Below are positions 7,291-18,000 of a DNA stretch of 64,000 nucleotides, in pieces. The position numbers and the translations under genes were made by a program. The DNA is taken from NCBI RefSeq assembly GCF_016056375.1, contig NZ_JAEDAE010000007.1:217259-281258 (forward strand), given 5' to 3'. Under the pieces are notes generated by a model. That model made no database searches and had not been told where the DNA came from. It saw nothing but the letters and a program-made list of their open reading frames with translations. The stretch's first letter is position 1. Every line of letters starts with the position of its first letter. The stretch comes from Hymenobacter negativus. GTDB taxonomy: Bacteria > Bacteroidota > Bacteroidia > Cytophagales > Hymenobacteraceae.

Positions 7291-10200
7291 ATGTTTGAAT
7301 TCCTAGGCAAGACCGTCGCCAAAATATTTGGCTCCAAGTCGGAGCGCGATTTAAAGGAAATCGTGCCCTACGTGGCGCTGATTAATGCCGAATATGCCAA
7401 ACTGGCCGGCTTGACCGACGACCAGCTGCGCGCCCAGACCGACGCCGTGCGTGCCCGCATTGCCGAGCGCCTCGCCGGCCTCGATGGGCAGATTGCCGGG
7501 TTGCACCAGCAAATCGACACGCAGCTGCAGCTGGACGTGGCCCAGAAAGAAGTGCTGTTCGAGCAAATTGACGCGTTGGAAAAGCAGCGCAACAAGGACC
7601 TCGAAGCCGTGCTGCTGGAAGTGCTGCCGCTCACCTTCGCCATTGTGAAGGACACGGCCCGCCGCTACAAGGAAAACGGCCAGATTGTGGTGACGGCCAA
7701 TGCCCACGACCGCGAGTACGCCACCACGCACCCCAACTGCGTGATTGAGGGCGACAAAGCCATCTGGGCCAACAAGTGGACGGCCGCCGGCGCCGAAATC
7801 ACCTGGGACATGGTGCACTACGACGTGCAGTTGATTGGCGGCGTGGTGCTGCACCAGGGCAAAATTTCGGAAATGGCCACGGGCGAGGGCAAAACGCTGG
7901 TGTCGACGTTGCCGTCCTTCCTCAACGCGCTGTCGAAGCGCGGGGTGCACCTGGTGACGGTGAACGACTACCTGGCCAAGCGCGACTCGGAGTGGAACGC
8001 GCCGTTGTTTGAGGTGCACGGCATCACAGTAGATTGCATCGATAAGCACCAGCCCAACACGCCCGAGCGCCGCAAGGCCTACCAGGCCGACATCACCTAC
8101 GGTACCAACAACGAATTCGGCTTCGACTACCTGCGCGACAACATGGCGCGCGACCCCGAGGAGCTGGTGCAGCGCAAGCACCACTACGCCATGGTGGACG
8201 AAGTGGACTCCGTGCTGATTGACGATGCGCGGACGCCGCTCATCATCTCGGGCCCCGTGCCGCGCGGCGACGTGCACGAGTTCTACCAGCTCAAGCCGCG
8301 CATTCAGCGCCTCGTGGATGAGCAGAAAAAGCTGGTGCAAAACTACCTGGTGCAGGCCCGCAAGGCCATTGCCGAAGGCAAAACCGGCGTGGAAGAAGCC
8401 GACAAAAACGGCACCGGTGGTCTGATGCTGTTCCGTGCCTACCGCGGCCTGCCCAAGAGCAAGCCGCTCATCAAATTCCTCTCGGAAACCGGCATCCGGC
8501 AGGTGCTGCAGGCCACCGAGAACCACTACCTGGCCGACAACTCGCGCCAGATGCCCAAGGCCGACGAGCCTCTGTTCTTCACCATCGACGAGAAGAACAA
8601 CCAGATTGAATTGACGGAAAAGGGTATTGATTTGATTACGGCGCAGGGCGAAGACCCCAAGCTGTTCATCATGCCAGACATCGGCATGGCCATTGCCGAC
8701 ATCGAGAAAAACAACGCCCTCTCGGCCGAGGAGAAGCTCCAGCAGAAAGACAAGCTGATGAGCGACTACAACGAGAAATCGGAGCGGGTGCACACTGTGA
8801 ACCAGCTCTTGAAGGCTTACACGCTGTTTGAGAAGGACGACCAGTACATCCTGACCGAGGACGGCAAGGTGAAAATCGTGGACGAGCAGACCGGCCGTGT
8901 GATGGAAGGCCGCCGCTATTCCGACGGCCTGCACCAGGCCATTGAGGCCAAGGAAAACGTGCGCGTGGAAGACGCCACCCAGACCTACGCTACGGTGACG
9001 CTGCAGAACTATTTCCGCATGTACCACAAGCTGGGCGGCATGACCGGTACGGCCGAAACCGAAGCCGGCGAGTTCTGGGAAATCTACAAGCTCGACGTGG
9101 TGGTGATTCCCACCAACCGCGGCATTGCCCGGAAAGACGCCGACGACCAGGTGTATAAGACGGTACGTGAGAAGTATAACGCCGTGGCCCAGGAAATCCA
9201 GAAGCTGGTGGAAGCCGGCCGCCCGGTGCTGGTGGGTACGACTTCGGTGGAAATTTCCGAGCTGGTTTCGCGCATGCTGAAGCTGCGCGGCATCCAGCAC
9301 CAGGTGCTCAACGCCAAGCAGAACCAGCGCGAGGCCGAGATTGTGGCCGCCGCTGGCTACCCCGGCACCGTGACCATCGCCACCAACATGGCCGGCCGCG
9401 GTACCGATATCAAACTGCGCGAAACCTCGCGCGAGGCGGGCGGCCTAGCCATCATCGGCACGGAGCGCCACGAAAGCCGCCGCGTCGACCGTCAGCTGCG
9501 GGGCCGCGCCGGCCGCCAGGGCGACCCGGGTACCTCGCAGTTCTTCGTGTCGCTTGAGGACAACCTGATGCGCCTGTTCGGCTCCGACCGCATTGCGAAG
9601 CTGATGGACCGCATGGGCATGGAAGAGGGCGAAGTGATTCAGCACTCGATGATTACTAACTCCATCGAGCGCGCCCAGAAGAAGGTGGAGGAAAACAACT
9701 TCGGCACGCGCAAGCGCCTGCTGGAGTATGATGACGTGATGAACGCCCAGCGCGAGGTGGTGTACAAGCGCCGCCGCAACGCCCTGCACGGCGACCGCAT
9801 GGAAGTCGACATCCTCAACATGATTTATGACGTGAGTGAGGATATTGCCAGCGGCCACAAAATCACGGGCGACTTCGAGGACTTTAAGCTCAACATCATC
9901 AAGGTATTCGGCTACGATACCTACCTCACGGCGCAGGACCTCACCAGCCTGCAGGTGCCGGCCCTCACGCAAAAGCTGTACGACGAGGCCCTGGGCTACT
10001 TCCAGAGCAAGAACGAGCACATCGCTTCGAACTCGCTGCCGCTGGTGAACGACCTGCTGAGCAACGGCTCGCCCTACGAGAACATCGCCGTGCCCTTCAC
10101 CGATGGCAAGAAGCAGGTGCAGGCCATTGCCAACCTGCGCCGCGCCCAGGCCACCGGCGGCCACGACATTCTCCGGCAAATGGAGAAAGTGGTGGTGCTG

Positions 10201-10701
10201 AGTGTGATTGACACGGCCTGGACCCAGCACCTGCGCCAGATGGACGACCTGAAGCAGGTGGTGCAAAACGCGGTGTACGAGCAGAAAGACCCGCTCTTGG
10301 TGTACAAGTTCGAGAGCTTTGAGCTGTTCAAGCGCATGATTGGTAAGGTGAACGAGGAGACGACGACTTTCCTCTTCCACGCCGACGTGCCGGTGAACAC
10401 CAGCATGGTGGGCACCAACGAGGAGCAGGATTACTACCTCGAAGATGAGGAGCAGCAAACCAACTTCACGGTGGAGCACGAGAGCAGCCTTGACTCGCTC
10501 GGCGCTGGCCCCGAGGACATCGGACCCGACTACCAGTCGCCCCAGGTAGCCGAAAAGCAAATGCCCGTGCGCAGCCAGAAAGTTGCCAACCGCAACGACA
10601 AGGTGAACGTGCAGTACATGGACGGCCGCGTGGTGCGCGACGTGAAGTACAAGTCCGTAGAGCAGGACGTAGAAAGCGGCCGCGCTGTGCTGGTGGATTA
10701 G
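7291..10701 (+). CDS. secA: Preprotein translocase ATPase SecA
   Basis: Motor ATPase pushing unfolded preproteins through SecYEG, needed here for Sec-dependent export including T9SS cargo. Length is 1136 aa. Walker A is ATGEGKT (Lys201), Walker B is DEVD from Asp303, and the second helicase domain contains NMAGRGTDIKL and QLRGRAGRQGDPG. It is longer than the E. coli protein through insertions in the N-terminal half. The C-terminus lacks the CxCxSGx8C/H zinc motif and instead ends in a VQYMDGRVVRDVKYKSVE-like tail. ATG 7291 (MFEFLGKTVAKIFG) is the family start; a longer frame from 7213 covers the terminator and promoter. Confidence 0.97.
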   Translation: MFEFLGKTVAKIFGSKSERDLKEIVPYVALINAEYAKLAGLTDDQLRAQTDAVRARIAERLAGLDGQIAGLHQQIDTQLQLDVAQKEVLFEQIDALEKQRNKDLEAVLLEVLPLTFAIVKDTARRYKENGQIVVTANAHDREYATTHPNCVIEGDKAIWANKWTAAGAEITWDMVHYDVQLIGGVVLHQGKISEMATGEGKTLVSTLPSFLNALSKRGVHLVTVNDYLAKRDSEWNAPLFEVHGITVDCIDKHQPNTPERRKAYQADITYGTNNEFGFDYLRDNMARDPEELVQRKHHYAMVDEVDSVLIDDARTPLIISGPVPRGDVHEFYQLKPRIQRLVDEQKKLVQNYLVQARKAIAEGKTGVEEADKNGTGGLMLFRAYRGLPKSKPLIKFLSETGIRQVLQATENHYLADNSRQMPKADEPLFFTIDEKNNQIELTEKGIDLITAQGEDPKLFIMPDIGMAIADIEKNNALSAEEKLQQKDKLMSDYNEKSERVHTVNQLLKAYTLFEKDDQYILTEDGKVKIVDEQTGRVMEGRRYSDGLHQAIEAKENVRVEDATQTYATVTLQNYFRMYHKLGGMTGTAETEAGEFWEIYKLDVVVIPTNRGIARKDADDQVYKTVREKYNAVAQEIQKLVEAGRPVLVGTTSVEISELVSRMLKLRGIQHQVLNAKQNQREAEIVAAAGYPGTVTIATNMAGRGTDIKLRETSREAGGLAIIGTERHESRRVDRQLRGRAGRQGDPGTSQFFVSLEDNLMRLFGSDRIAKLMDRMGMEEGEVIQHSMITNSIERAQKKVEENNFGTRKRLLEYDDVMNAQREVVYKRRRNALHGDRMEVDILNMIYDVSEDIASGHKITGDFEDFKLNIIKVFGYDTYLTAQDLTSLQVPALTQKLYDEALGYFQSKNEHIASNSLPLVNDLLSNGSPYENIAVPFTDGKKQVQAIANLRRAQATGGHDILRQMEKVVVLSVIDTAWTQHLRQMDDLKQVVQNAVYEQKDPLLVYKFESFELFKRMIGKVNEETTTFLFHADVPVNTSMVGTNEEQDYYLEDEEQQTNFTVEHESSLDSLGAGPEDIGPDYQSPQVAEKQMPVRSQKVANRNDKVNVQYMDGRVVRDVKYKSVEQDVESGRAVLVD

Positions 10702-10727
10702 TCCTATCCGTTTTTTAAGTGGAAAAT

Positions 10728-10760
10728 AAAACGCCCCGGCCGGTTGGTCGGGGCGTTTTT
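10728..10760 (+). terminator. Intrinsic terminator after secA
   Basis: An 11-bp stem (aaaacgccccg with cggggcgtttt) followed by further T residues, 27 nt after the secA stop. Confidence 0.85.
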
Positions 10761-10834
10761 GCGTGCGCAGGATTAAACTAGCCGCTGCTGCGGTGGTCAA
10801 CGGGAATACGCACAATCCCGAATGCCCTACCCTC

Positions 10835-12568
10835 ATGAAACACCTCTTTACTCTACTGCGCCGCTTACTGCTAACCGCGCTGCTGCTTGTCAAATGCGGC
10901 CTGGAGGCCGCCCACGCCCAAGCCCCCGCCTGGCAAACGGCCACGGCCGTAGCCACGGCCAGCAACGGCGCCTATACCGTGACGGCCACCGCGCCCGATG
11001 CCACCAGTACCAACCTTTACGTGACGGGCTACTTCGCGGGCACCGTGGCCATGGGCGGGGCGCTGCTCACCAGTGCCGGGGCCACCGATGTATTTGTGGG
11101 CAAGTGGAACGTGGCCAACCAGCGCTTTGCCTGGGTGCAGCGGGCCGGCGGGGCCAACAACGACCAGGCCCTGGCCCTCACAGTGCGGGGCGTGAGCGTG
11201 TTCGTGGCCGGCACGTTTGGGGTGGCGGCTAGCTTTGGCACCATCAATCTGACGGCGGCCGGGGCCACCGACGGCTTCGTGGTGAAGCTGAGCGATGCGG
11301 GCACCAGCGCCGGTTTTGTATGGGCAGAGCCGGTAGGCGGCCTCAACGAAGACCGAGCCACGGCGCTCGACGTGAGCGGGGCCAACGTGTACCTCACCGG
11401 AACCTTCCGCAGCCAGACGGCCACGCTGGGCCGTCTCACTCTCAACAACCCTACCGCCGGGGCCACTACGCCTGGCCTGGCCCACGTTTTCCTCACCAAG
11501 CTCGCCGATGCGGGCACCACGGCCGGCTTTGTATGGGCACGGGCTTTTGGCGGCAATGCCGCCGACGATGCCGCCGCCGCTCTGGCCGCGAATGGCACCA
11601 GCGTGTACCTAGCCGGCGACTACACCGGCAACCTCAACCTGGGCGGTGGTACCACGCTGAGCAGCAATGGCGGGCGCGATGTGTACGTCCTCAAATTCAC
11701 GGATGGCGGCAACAACCCCGCCCTGAGCTGGGCCAAAAGCGCCGGCGGCCCCAATGCCGACCTGGCCACCGCCCTGGCTTTAAGTGGTACCAACGTGTAC
11801 GTGGCCGGCAGCTTTGGCGGTCTCGCCATTTTTGATGTAAACGGCGTGGTGAGCGCCGGCCCGGCCAACATATTTGTGGCCAAGCTGGCCGATGCCGGCA
11901 CCAGCAGCACTTTTACCTGGGCGCAGCAGGCCGGCGGCACTGCCACCGACGGCGCCGCCGCTCTGGCCGTGAGCGGGGCCGATGTGTACGTGGCCGGCGG
12001 CTTCACCAGCAGCACGGCCACCTTTGGCACTGTCAGCCTGGCCAATAGCTCGACGGCCACGGCCCGCACGGCCGACGTGTTTGTGACCAAGCTGAGCGAC
12101 AGCGGCCCCGCCAGCACGTTTGTATGGGCCCAGAAGGGCGGCGGCACCGGCGGCGATGGCGCTAATGCCGTGGCCGTGCTGGGCAGCACCGTGTATGTGG
12201 GGGGAATTGCCACACCGCCGGCCACATTTGGCACCCAGTCCATTGCCACGGTAGGCACAGCGAGCGTGGGCTTTCTGGCCTCGCTGGCCGCCAGTCCGCT
12301 GGCTACAGCCGATGCGGTAGCACTCCCTGGCTTCACCCTCAGCCCCAACCCCGCCCACGGCGCGGCCACGGTGCAGTTGCCCGCCGTGCCTGGCGCAGCC
12401 ACAGCTACGCTCACCGTGCTCGATGCGCTGGGCCGTGCGGTGCGTACCGGCAGCGCGCCCACCAATGCCCGGGCCGCGCTCGACCTGGCCGGCCTCGTGC
12501 CCGGCCTCTATATCGTGCGGGTGCAGGCCGGCGGCAGCGCTGCCACCCGGCGGCTGGTGGTGGAGTAG
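10835..12568 (+). CDS. T9SS-exported SBBP-repeat beta-propeller-like protein
   Basis: A 577-aa secreted protein. A signal peptide (KHLFTLLRRLLLTALLL, ending near AHAQA) is followed by about eight repeats of 50-60 residues. Each carries a VYVAGxF-type strand, a DVFVxKLxDAG strand and an FxWAQxxGG strand, as in SBBP beta-propeller repeats. The last ~75 residues (LSPNPAHGAATVQLP ... GLYIVRVQAGG ... RRLVVE) form a type A T9SS sorting domain, so the protein is probably surface-attached or released. Two paralogues follow. ATG 10835 is chosen because it starts the signal peptide. The function is unknown. Confidence 0.88.
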   Translation: MKHLFTLLRRLLLTALLLVKCGLEAAHAQAPAWQTATAVATASNGAYTVTATAPDATSTNLYVTGYFAGTVAMGGALLTSAGATDVFVGKWNVANQRFAWVQRAGGANNDQALALTVRGVSVFVAGTFGVAASFGTINLTAAGATDGFVVKLSDAGTSAGFVWAEPVGGLNEDRATALDVSGANVYLTGTFRSQTATLGRLTLNNPTAGATTPGLAHVFLTKLADAGTTAGFVWARAFGGNAADDAAAALAANGTSVYLAGDYTGNLNLGGGTTLSSNGGRDVYVLKFTDGGNNPALSWAKSAGGPNADLATALALSGTNVYVAGSFGGLAIFDVNGVVSAGPANIFVAKLADAGTSSTFTWAQQAGGTATDGAAALAVSGADVYVAGGFTSSTATFGTVSLANSSTATARTADVFVTKLSDSGPASTFVWAQKGGGTGGDGANAVAVLGSTVYVGGIATPPATFGTQSIATVGTASVGFLASLAASPLATADAVALPGFTLSPNPAHGAATVQLPAVPGAATATLTVLDALGRAVRTGSAPTNARAALDLAGLVPGLYIVRVQAGGSAATRRLVVE

Positions 12569-12627
12569 CACTCGCTTGTGGCCGGGTAACAGGGACGGGA
12601 AAGGGGGAATGGGCGCCGGAGCAGCGG

Positions 12628-12635
12628 TACCTTTG
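12628..12635 (+). promoter_or_regulatory. Probable -7 box before the second SBBP gene
   Basis: TACCTTTG is an exact TAnnTTTG match, 50 nt upstream of the ATG at 12686. No -33 element was recognised, so it is a moderate call. Confidence 0.5.
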
Positions 12636-12685
12636 GCAGTAACGGGTTGCTTCCAGGTCTAAAACCCGTTTCTATTCTTTTCCTG

Positions 12686-14437
12686 ATGAACCCTTTCTAT
12701 TCTTGTATTACTGGCGGCCGGGTGGCCGCGCTGGCACTGCTATTGGCTGCCACGGTGCCGGCCGCGCGCGCACAAGCCCCGGCCTGGCAATCGGTTTTTG
12801 GCCCGAGCCCCGTCACCAGCAACCGCTCGGAGGTGAACGCCACCGCTACCGACGCGGCCGGCAACCTGTACTTGGTGGGCGATTTCAGTGGCGCTATTCA
12901 GCTGGGTGCCACCACACTCACCAGTGCCGGGGGCGACAATGTCTTCGTGGCCAAGTGGAGTCCGGTGAGCCGCAGCTTTGTGTGGGCGCAGCGCCTGGGT
13001 GGCACCGGCGACGACTACGGCCAGGCAATTGCCGTGAGCGGCAGCAGCGTGTACGTGGGCGGGTTTTTTCGCAGCTCCAGCCTGGGTGCGGGCAGCTTCA
13101 CGCTTCTGAACAGCAGCGCCCCCGGAAGCGGCTCGTCCGATGCCTTCTTGGTGAAATTCACCGACGCGGGCGCCAGCGCCAGCGTGGCTTGGGCCCAGCA
13201 GGTGGGCGGCACCAGCACGGAAGAAATTGACGGGCTGGCCGCCGTGGGCAGCAGCCTGTACGTGGCCGGTAGCTTCTCCAGCTCCACGGTGCAGGTGGGC
13301 GGCACCACGCTCGCCAGCGCCGGCACGTCCGATGTGTTCGTGGCCAAGTTCAACGATGTCGGGGCTGCCCCCAGCCTGGCTTGGGCGCAGCGGGCCGGCG
13401 GCCCCGGTTTCGACCAGGCTGACGCCTTGGCCGTGAGCGGCGGCAACGTGTATGTAGCCGGCACCTTCGAGATGACGGCCACCTTCGGCACCACGGCCCT
13501 CACCAGCGCCGCCGGTGGGCAGGGGCAGCCCGACGTTTTCGTGGCCAAGCTGGCCGATGCGGGCGCTTCGGCCGGCTTTGGCTGGGCGGTGCGGGGCGGC
13601 GGCCGCAGCGCCTTTGTGCGCGGGCTGGCCGCCAGCGGCAGCAGCGTGTACGCGGTGGGCGATTTTAGTGGCCCCACCGCCACCTTCGGCCCCGCCACTG
13701 TGGCCAATGCCGGCGGACAAAACGGCAACGACGCCTTCATTACCAAACTCACCGACGCGGGCACCACCGGGGCCTTTGTGTGGGCACAGGCCGGCGGCGG
13801 CTCCGACTACGACGAAGCCAACGCCGTGGCCGTGCGCGGCGGCAGCGTGTACGTAACGGGGCATTTTGCCAGCGCCACGGCCACGTTTGGCTCCACCGCC
13901 CTCACCAACCCCAACCCGGTGAGCGGCTACGATATTTTCGTGGCCCGCCTGCGCGATGCCGGCCCGTCTGGCAGCTTCGCGTGGGCGCAGTCGGGCGGCA
14001 GCACGGGCAGCGACTATGCCCGCGCCGTGGCCTTGGGCAGCACCACCGTGTACGTGGCGGGCTCGGCGCGCACACCGGCCACCTTCGGGGGCCAGACGCT
14101 GAATGCCCCGGTCTTGTACGCCACCGACCCCGTAGCCTTCGTGGCCACTCTCAGCGATGCCACGGGCCTGCCCATCGCCGACGCGGCCGCGCTAGCCGGC
14201 TTTGGCCTGAGCCCCAACCCCGCCCACGGTATGGTCACCGTGCAGTTGCCCGCCGTGCCCGGCGCGGCCACGGCCACGCTTACCGTGTTCGATGCGCTGG
14301 GCCGTGCGGTGCGCATCCAAAATGCCGCCATCAATTCCAAAGCAGAGCTGGACCTGGCCGGCCTTGCGCCCGGCCTGTATGCCATGCGCGTAGCGGCCGG
14401 CGGCAGCACCACTACCCAGCGGCTGGTAGTGGAGTAG
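12686..14437 (+). CDS. T9SS-exported SBBP-repeat beta-propeller-like protein
   Basis: A 583-aa paralogue of the preceding gene. The signal peptide ends at about ARAQA, and the SBBP-type repeats have DVFVAKxxDAG, FxWAQ and VYVAGxF strands. The C-terminal sorting domain is nearly identical to that of its neighbour over PAVPGAATATLTVxDALGRA and ends TTQRLVVE. The two are separated by 117 nt with a -7 box, so they may be independently transcribed. A longer frame from 12647 would precede the signal peptide. Function is unknown; a surface or extracellular role is inferred from the sorting domain. Confidence 0.88.
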   Translation: MNPFYSCITGGRVAALALLLAATVPAARAQAPAWQSVFGPSPVTSNRSEVNATATDAAGNLYLVGDFSGAIQLGATTLTSAGGDNVFVAKWSPVSRSFVWAQRLGGTGDDYGQAIAVSGSSVYVGGFFRSSSLGAGSFTLLNSSAPGSGSSDAFLVKFTDAGASASVAWAQQVGGTSTEEIDGLAAVGSSLYVAGSFSSSTVQVGGTTLASAGTSDVFVAKFNDVGAAPSLAWAQRAGGPGFDQADALAVSGGNVYVAGTFEMTATFGTTALTSAAGGQGQPDVFVAKLADAGASAGFGWAVRGGGRSAFVRGLAASGSSVYAVGDFSGPTATFGPATVANAGGQNGNDAFITKLTDAGTTGAFVWAQAGGGSDYDEANAVAVRGGSVYVTGHFASATATFGSTALTNPNPVSGYDIFVARLRDAGPSGSFAWAQSGGSTGSDYARAVALGSTTVYVAGSARTPATFGGQTLNAPVLYATDPVAFVATLSDATGLPIADAAALAGFGLSPNPAHGMVTVQLPAVPGAATATLTVFDALGRAVRIQNAAINSKAELDLAGLAPGLYAMRVAAGGSTTTQRLVVE

Positions 14438-14455
14438 CCCCGAAACCGCGCAAAA

Positions 14456-14485
14456 AAAGGCCCGCTGCACACGCAGCGGGCCTTT
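14456..14485 (+). terminator. Intrinsic terminator after the second SBBP gene
   Basis: A 13-bp perfect stem (aaaggcccgctgc with gcagcgggccttt) around an acac loop, 18 nt after the stop codon. Confidence 0.85.
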
Positions 14486-14509
14486 CCCTTTAGCCAATGC
14501 CAACATCCG

Positions 14510-14785
14510 CTACGCCTTTTTCGGGGCTTGGGGTCCTGCGGCGAGTCATTGACGGTGAAGCCGTAGTCGCCCATCTCGCGCAGGCGGGCTTTGTCCACGT
14601 TGCCTTGCTACATCAGCAGGGCTATAGTGACCGGGCACGCAGCCCCGGCCCCGGTCGCATTGCGCCGCTCGTAGAGCTTTTCGAGCTAAAACTCCACTGT
14701 TTTGGCTTCGGCATGCGCGGCCCGGGCAGCGGGTATTTTGGCGGTCGCCGTTTGCAGCTTTACTGCCTCCAATTTTAGGAAACAT
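14510..14785 (-). pseudogene. Decayed gene fragment of unknown function
   Basis: Read on the minus strand, one frame gives protein-like sequence interrupted by two TAG codons: LKLEAVKLQTATAKIPAARA..., then KTVEF*LEKLYERRNATGAGA, then CPVTIALLM*QGNVDKARLRE and MGDYGFTVNDSPQDPKPRK. Both TAGs precede or replace positions where CAG (Gln) would read naturally, consistent with C-to-T decay. No start codon is left in frame; the only nearby ATG (14785) is out of frame. I do not recognise the family. A related fragment lies inverted at 14838-14896. The boundaries are approximate. Confidence 0.6.
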
Positions 14786-14837
14786 GAAATTATTTTTAGA
14801 AAGGGTGAAATAAAATTATGCAATGTCCGGCGCTGGC

Positions 14838-14896
14838 TCAATGCCGTGAGGGCCCTCCGTTTGCCCGGTCACTGTAGCCCTCTTGATGTAGCAATG
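14838..14896 (+). pseudogene. Inverted, diverged copy of the same decayed gene
   Basis: Plus-strand bases 14862-14896 match the reverse complement of 14603-14637 with only a few differences, including the same in-frame TAG (CPVTVALLM*Q). Looser similarity extends about 25 bases upstream. Nothing else was recognised in the rest of 14786-15099, apart from AT-richer sequence leading into the next gene. Confidence 0.5.
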
Positions 14897-15099
14897 CATT
14901 TTTCGGTCAAATGTGCGCGGCAAATGGCCTGCCTTGGACCGGATGCGCTACCGCCAGGTGCGGTGAACGAAGCGAATGAGTGTCTCAGAGCAGGGCAGGA
15001 AATTCTCGGTTTTTTAGCATAACTCTGGTAGCTTTAGGTGCCTTTTTTGCAAATGCTGTTTCATTCATTCCTTTTCACTTCATCACTTTTTGCGTTTAC

Positions 15100-18000
15100 A
15101 TGCTCCTTTCTTTACCCTCGTTTCATGCGTTGCGCTGCCCGAAAACCGGGCGGGCGTTGGCCCTGATACCGGCTCTACTGGCCCTGCTGGCCGCCCCGGC
15201 CGCCCGGGCCCAGACGCCCACCTGGCAAACGGTGAACACCCCTACCAGCGGTAGCAACGCCACCGACTACCCCACCATCCTAGAAAGCGTGCCCGACGGC
15301 AACGGCAACGTGCTTGTGGCCGGTACCTTCCAGGGCCGGGTGTCGTTTGGCAACACCACGCTGGTGTCGGCTGGCTACACCGACGGCTTCGTGGCCAAGT
15401 ACAACCCCACCACCGACACCTACCTGTGGGCCGAGCGGCTAGGCACCGCCGCGCCCGACAACCTGACCGGCCTGGCCGTGAGCGGCACGTCGGTGTACGT
15501 GGTGGGCGGCGGCGGCGGCACCTCGTCCAGCACTACGTTCACCATCGGCACCCAGGGCCAGTTCACGCTGAGCAACGACACCTACGTGGTGAAGTTTACT
15601 GACGCGGGCACGAGCCTGACCTACGGCTGGGGCCAAGCCACGGTGTCCACCGTCGGCAACGAGGCGCGCGGCGTGGCCGTGAGCGGCAGCAACGTGTACC
15701 TCATCGGCTACCAGGGCACCGGCGGCTCCTCAACGATTGGCCCCCTGACGCTGGGCACCCTGACGCTGCCGGCCAGCAGCGGCGGCGAAAGCGCCGCCTA
15801 CGTGGCCAAGCTGGTGGACGCGGGCAGCAGCGCCAGCTGGCTGTGGGCCAAGCCGTTGAATGCCATCTGCACCGACATCGCGGCCGTGGGCTCGGCGATA
15901 TACTTCACGGGCTACTACTACTACAGCGGCCGCTTCGATACCACCACCTTTACCGCCGATACCTACTACGGCTATCAGGAAGACCTGTTTGTGGCACGGC
16001 TGACCGACAACGGCGCCACCGCCACCTACAGCTGGGTGCTGAGCGACGGCGACCGCAACAACAACGCCCGGGGCAAGGCCCTGACCGTGGCCAACGGCAA
16101 CGTGTACGTGGTGGGCTCCACCAGCGGCAGCCAGGGCTTCGGCCAATACTACTCTGGCGGGGTGTATAATGCGTTTATCTGGAAGATGGGCACTTCTGGT
16201 TACTCCCAGTGGCAAACGCTGTGGCGGATGCCCGGCTTTGGCTCGCCCACGCTCAACGAGCTGAATGACGTGGCCGTAACCGGTGCCGACATTTTTGTGT
16301 CCGGTATCTTCGGTGGTAGCACTACCAGCATGGGCAGCGCCACGGCCACCAACGGGGGCAACACGCTGAACGCCCCCAGCTACGACGGGTTTGTGGGGAA
16401 AGTAATCGACCGAGGCACCACCTTCACCGGGGCCTGGGCCCTGGGCCTGGGCGCGGCCGGCGACGACTTCGCCCGCACCCTGAGCGTGGTGGGCAGCAAG
16501 GTGTACGTGGGCGGCACGGTGGTGCCCCCAGCGCAGTTCAGCGCCATCACCATCACCAGCAGCAACACCACGCCGCTCGGCTTCATCGCCGGCCTGCAGG
16601 CCACCCTCACGCCCGCCGTGGTGGGCATCAGCCCCAGCACCGGCGGTGCGGGCACCCTCGTCACCCTCACCGGCAACAACCTCACCGGGGCCACCGCCTT
16701 GACCCTGAACGGCGTGGGCATTACCGGCTTCACGGTCGTGAATGCCACGACCATCACCTTCACCGTGCCCGTGGGCGCTACCACCGGGGCCATTGGCGTA
16801 ACCGTGCCCAGCGGCCCGGCCGTGAGCACCGTGGGCTTCACCGTCGTGTACCCCCCCACCGTCAGCAGCCTCAGCCCCAATCACGGCGTGGCCGGCACCA
16901 CGGTGGTCGTGAACGGCTCCAGCCTGAACGGCGCCACCGCCGTTGCCCTCAACGGCACCGCCCTGAGCGGCTACACCGTGAACACCGCCGGCACCCAGCT
17001 CACGCTGACGCTGCCCGCCGGCGTGAGCACCGGCGACCTGGCCGTGACCACGCCCACCGGCACCAGCCAGCTGCCCTTTACGGTAGACGCGCCGACGGCC
17101 GGCCCCATCCTGCTCGACGGCTACCGCGAGTCACGCTACGGTGCTGCTCAGGCCGTGCAAACCAGCGCTACCGGCGTCGGCAATGCCGTCAACGGTTCGC
17201 AAACCACCGCCCTGCTGGGCTCGGAGCTGGACGCCGCCTACACCTACGTGCACGGCGACTCCCTGTACGTGTTCTTGGCCGGTAACCTGCAAAACAACGG
17301 CAGCACCGTCGACATCTTCTTCGACACCCAGACCGGGGGCCAGAACATCTTGGCCAACAACAACCCCAACGTCGACAACGGCGGCCTGAACGCCATGGCC
17401 GGCCTGCGCTTCGACACCAACTTCGCGGCCGACTACATGATGAGCGTAAAGGCCCGGGTGCAAAACGGCGTGATTGATACCTACTTTGCCACCTTGGGCA
17501 CCGGCGGCACCAGCCAGAACCCCGCCAGCACCGGCGCGGGCCGCGTGGTGACCATGAACCTGGGCAGCGGCCGCACCGGCACCGTGGCCGTGGACATGTC
17601 GAATACCGGCGGCGTAAGTGCCACCACCGTAGACCCCGGCACCCCCGAGGCCGTGGTGACGGGCATCGAGTTCGTGCTGCCGCTGGCGGCCATCGGCGCG
17701 CCGGCGGGCTCGCTGAAAATAGCCGCCTTCATCAACAACGCCAGCCACGACTTCTTGTCTAACCAAGTGCTGGGCGCGCTACCGGCCGGCACCACCAACT
17801 TGGGCAATCCGCTCAACGTGAACTTCAACAACGTCGCCGGCAACCAGTACTTCACCACCACCCTGCCAGCGGTGCCCACGCAGGTGAGCACGGTGAGCCC
17901 GGCGAGTGGTGCCGTAGGCAGTACCGTTACCATCACCGGGGCTGGCTTCACCGGCGCTACCTCCGTGAGCTTTAACGGCGTCTCGACTACGGCCTTCACC

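Noticed and set aside
7351..9300. 649-codon minus-strand frame inside secA
   Set aside because: Antisense shadow of secA, rich in His, Val and Leu, with no recognisable domain.
9445..10965. 506-codon minus-strand frame over the end of secA
   Set aside because: Antisense to secA and crossing its terminator; composition is that of an antisense shadow.
14497..14778. 93-codon plus-strand frame between T9SS genes
   Set aside because: It is opposite the decayed minus-strand gene, which carries the protein-like sequence; the plus-strand product has no family features.
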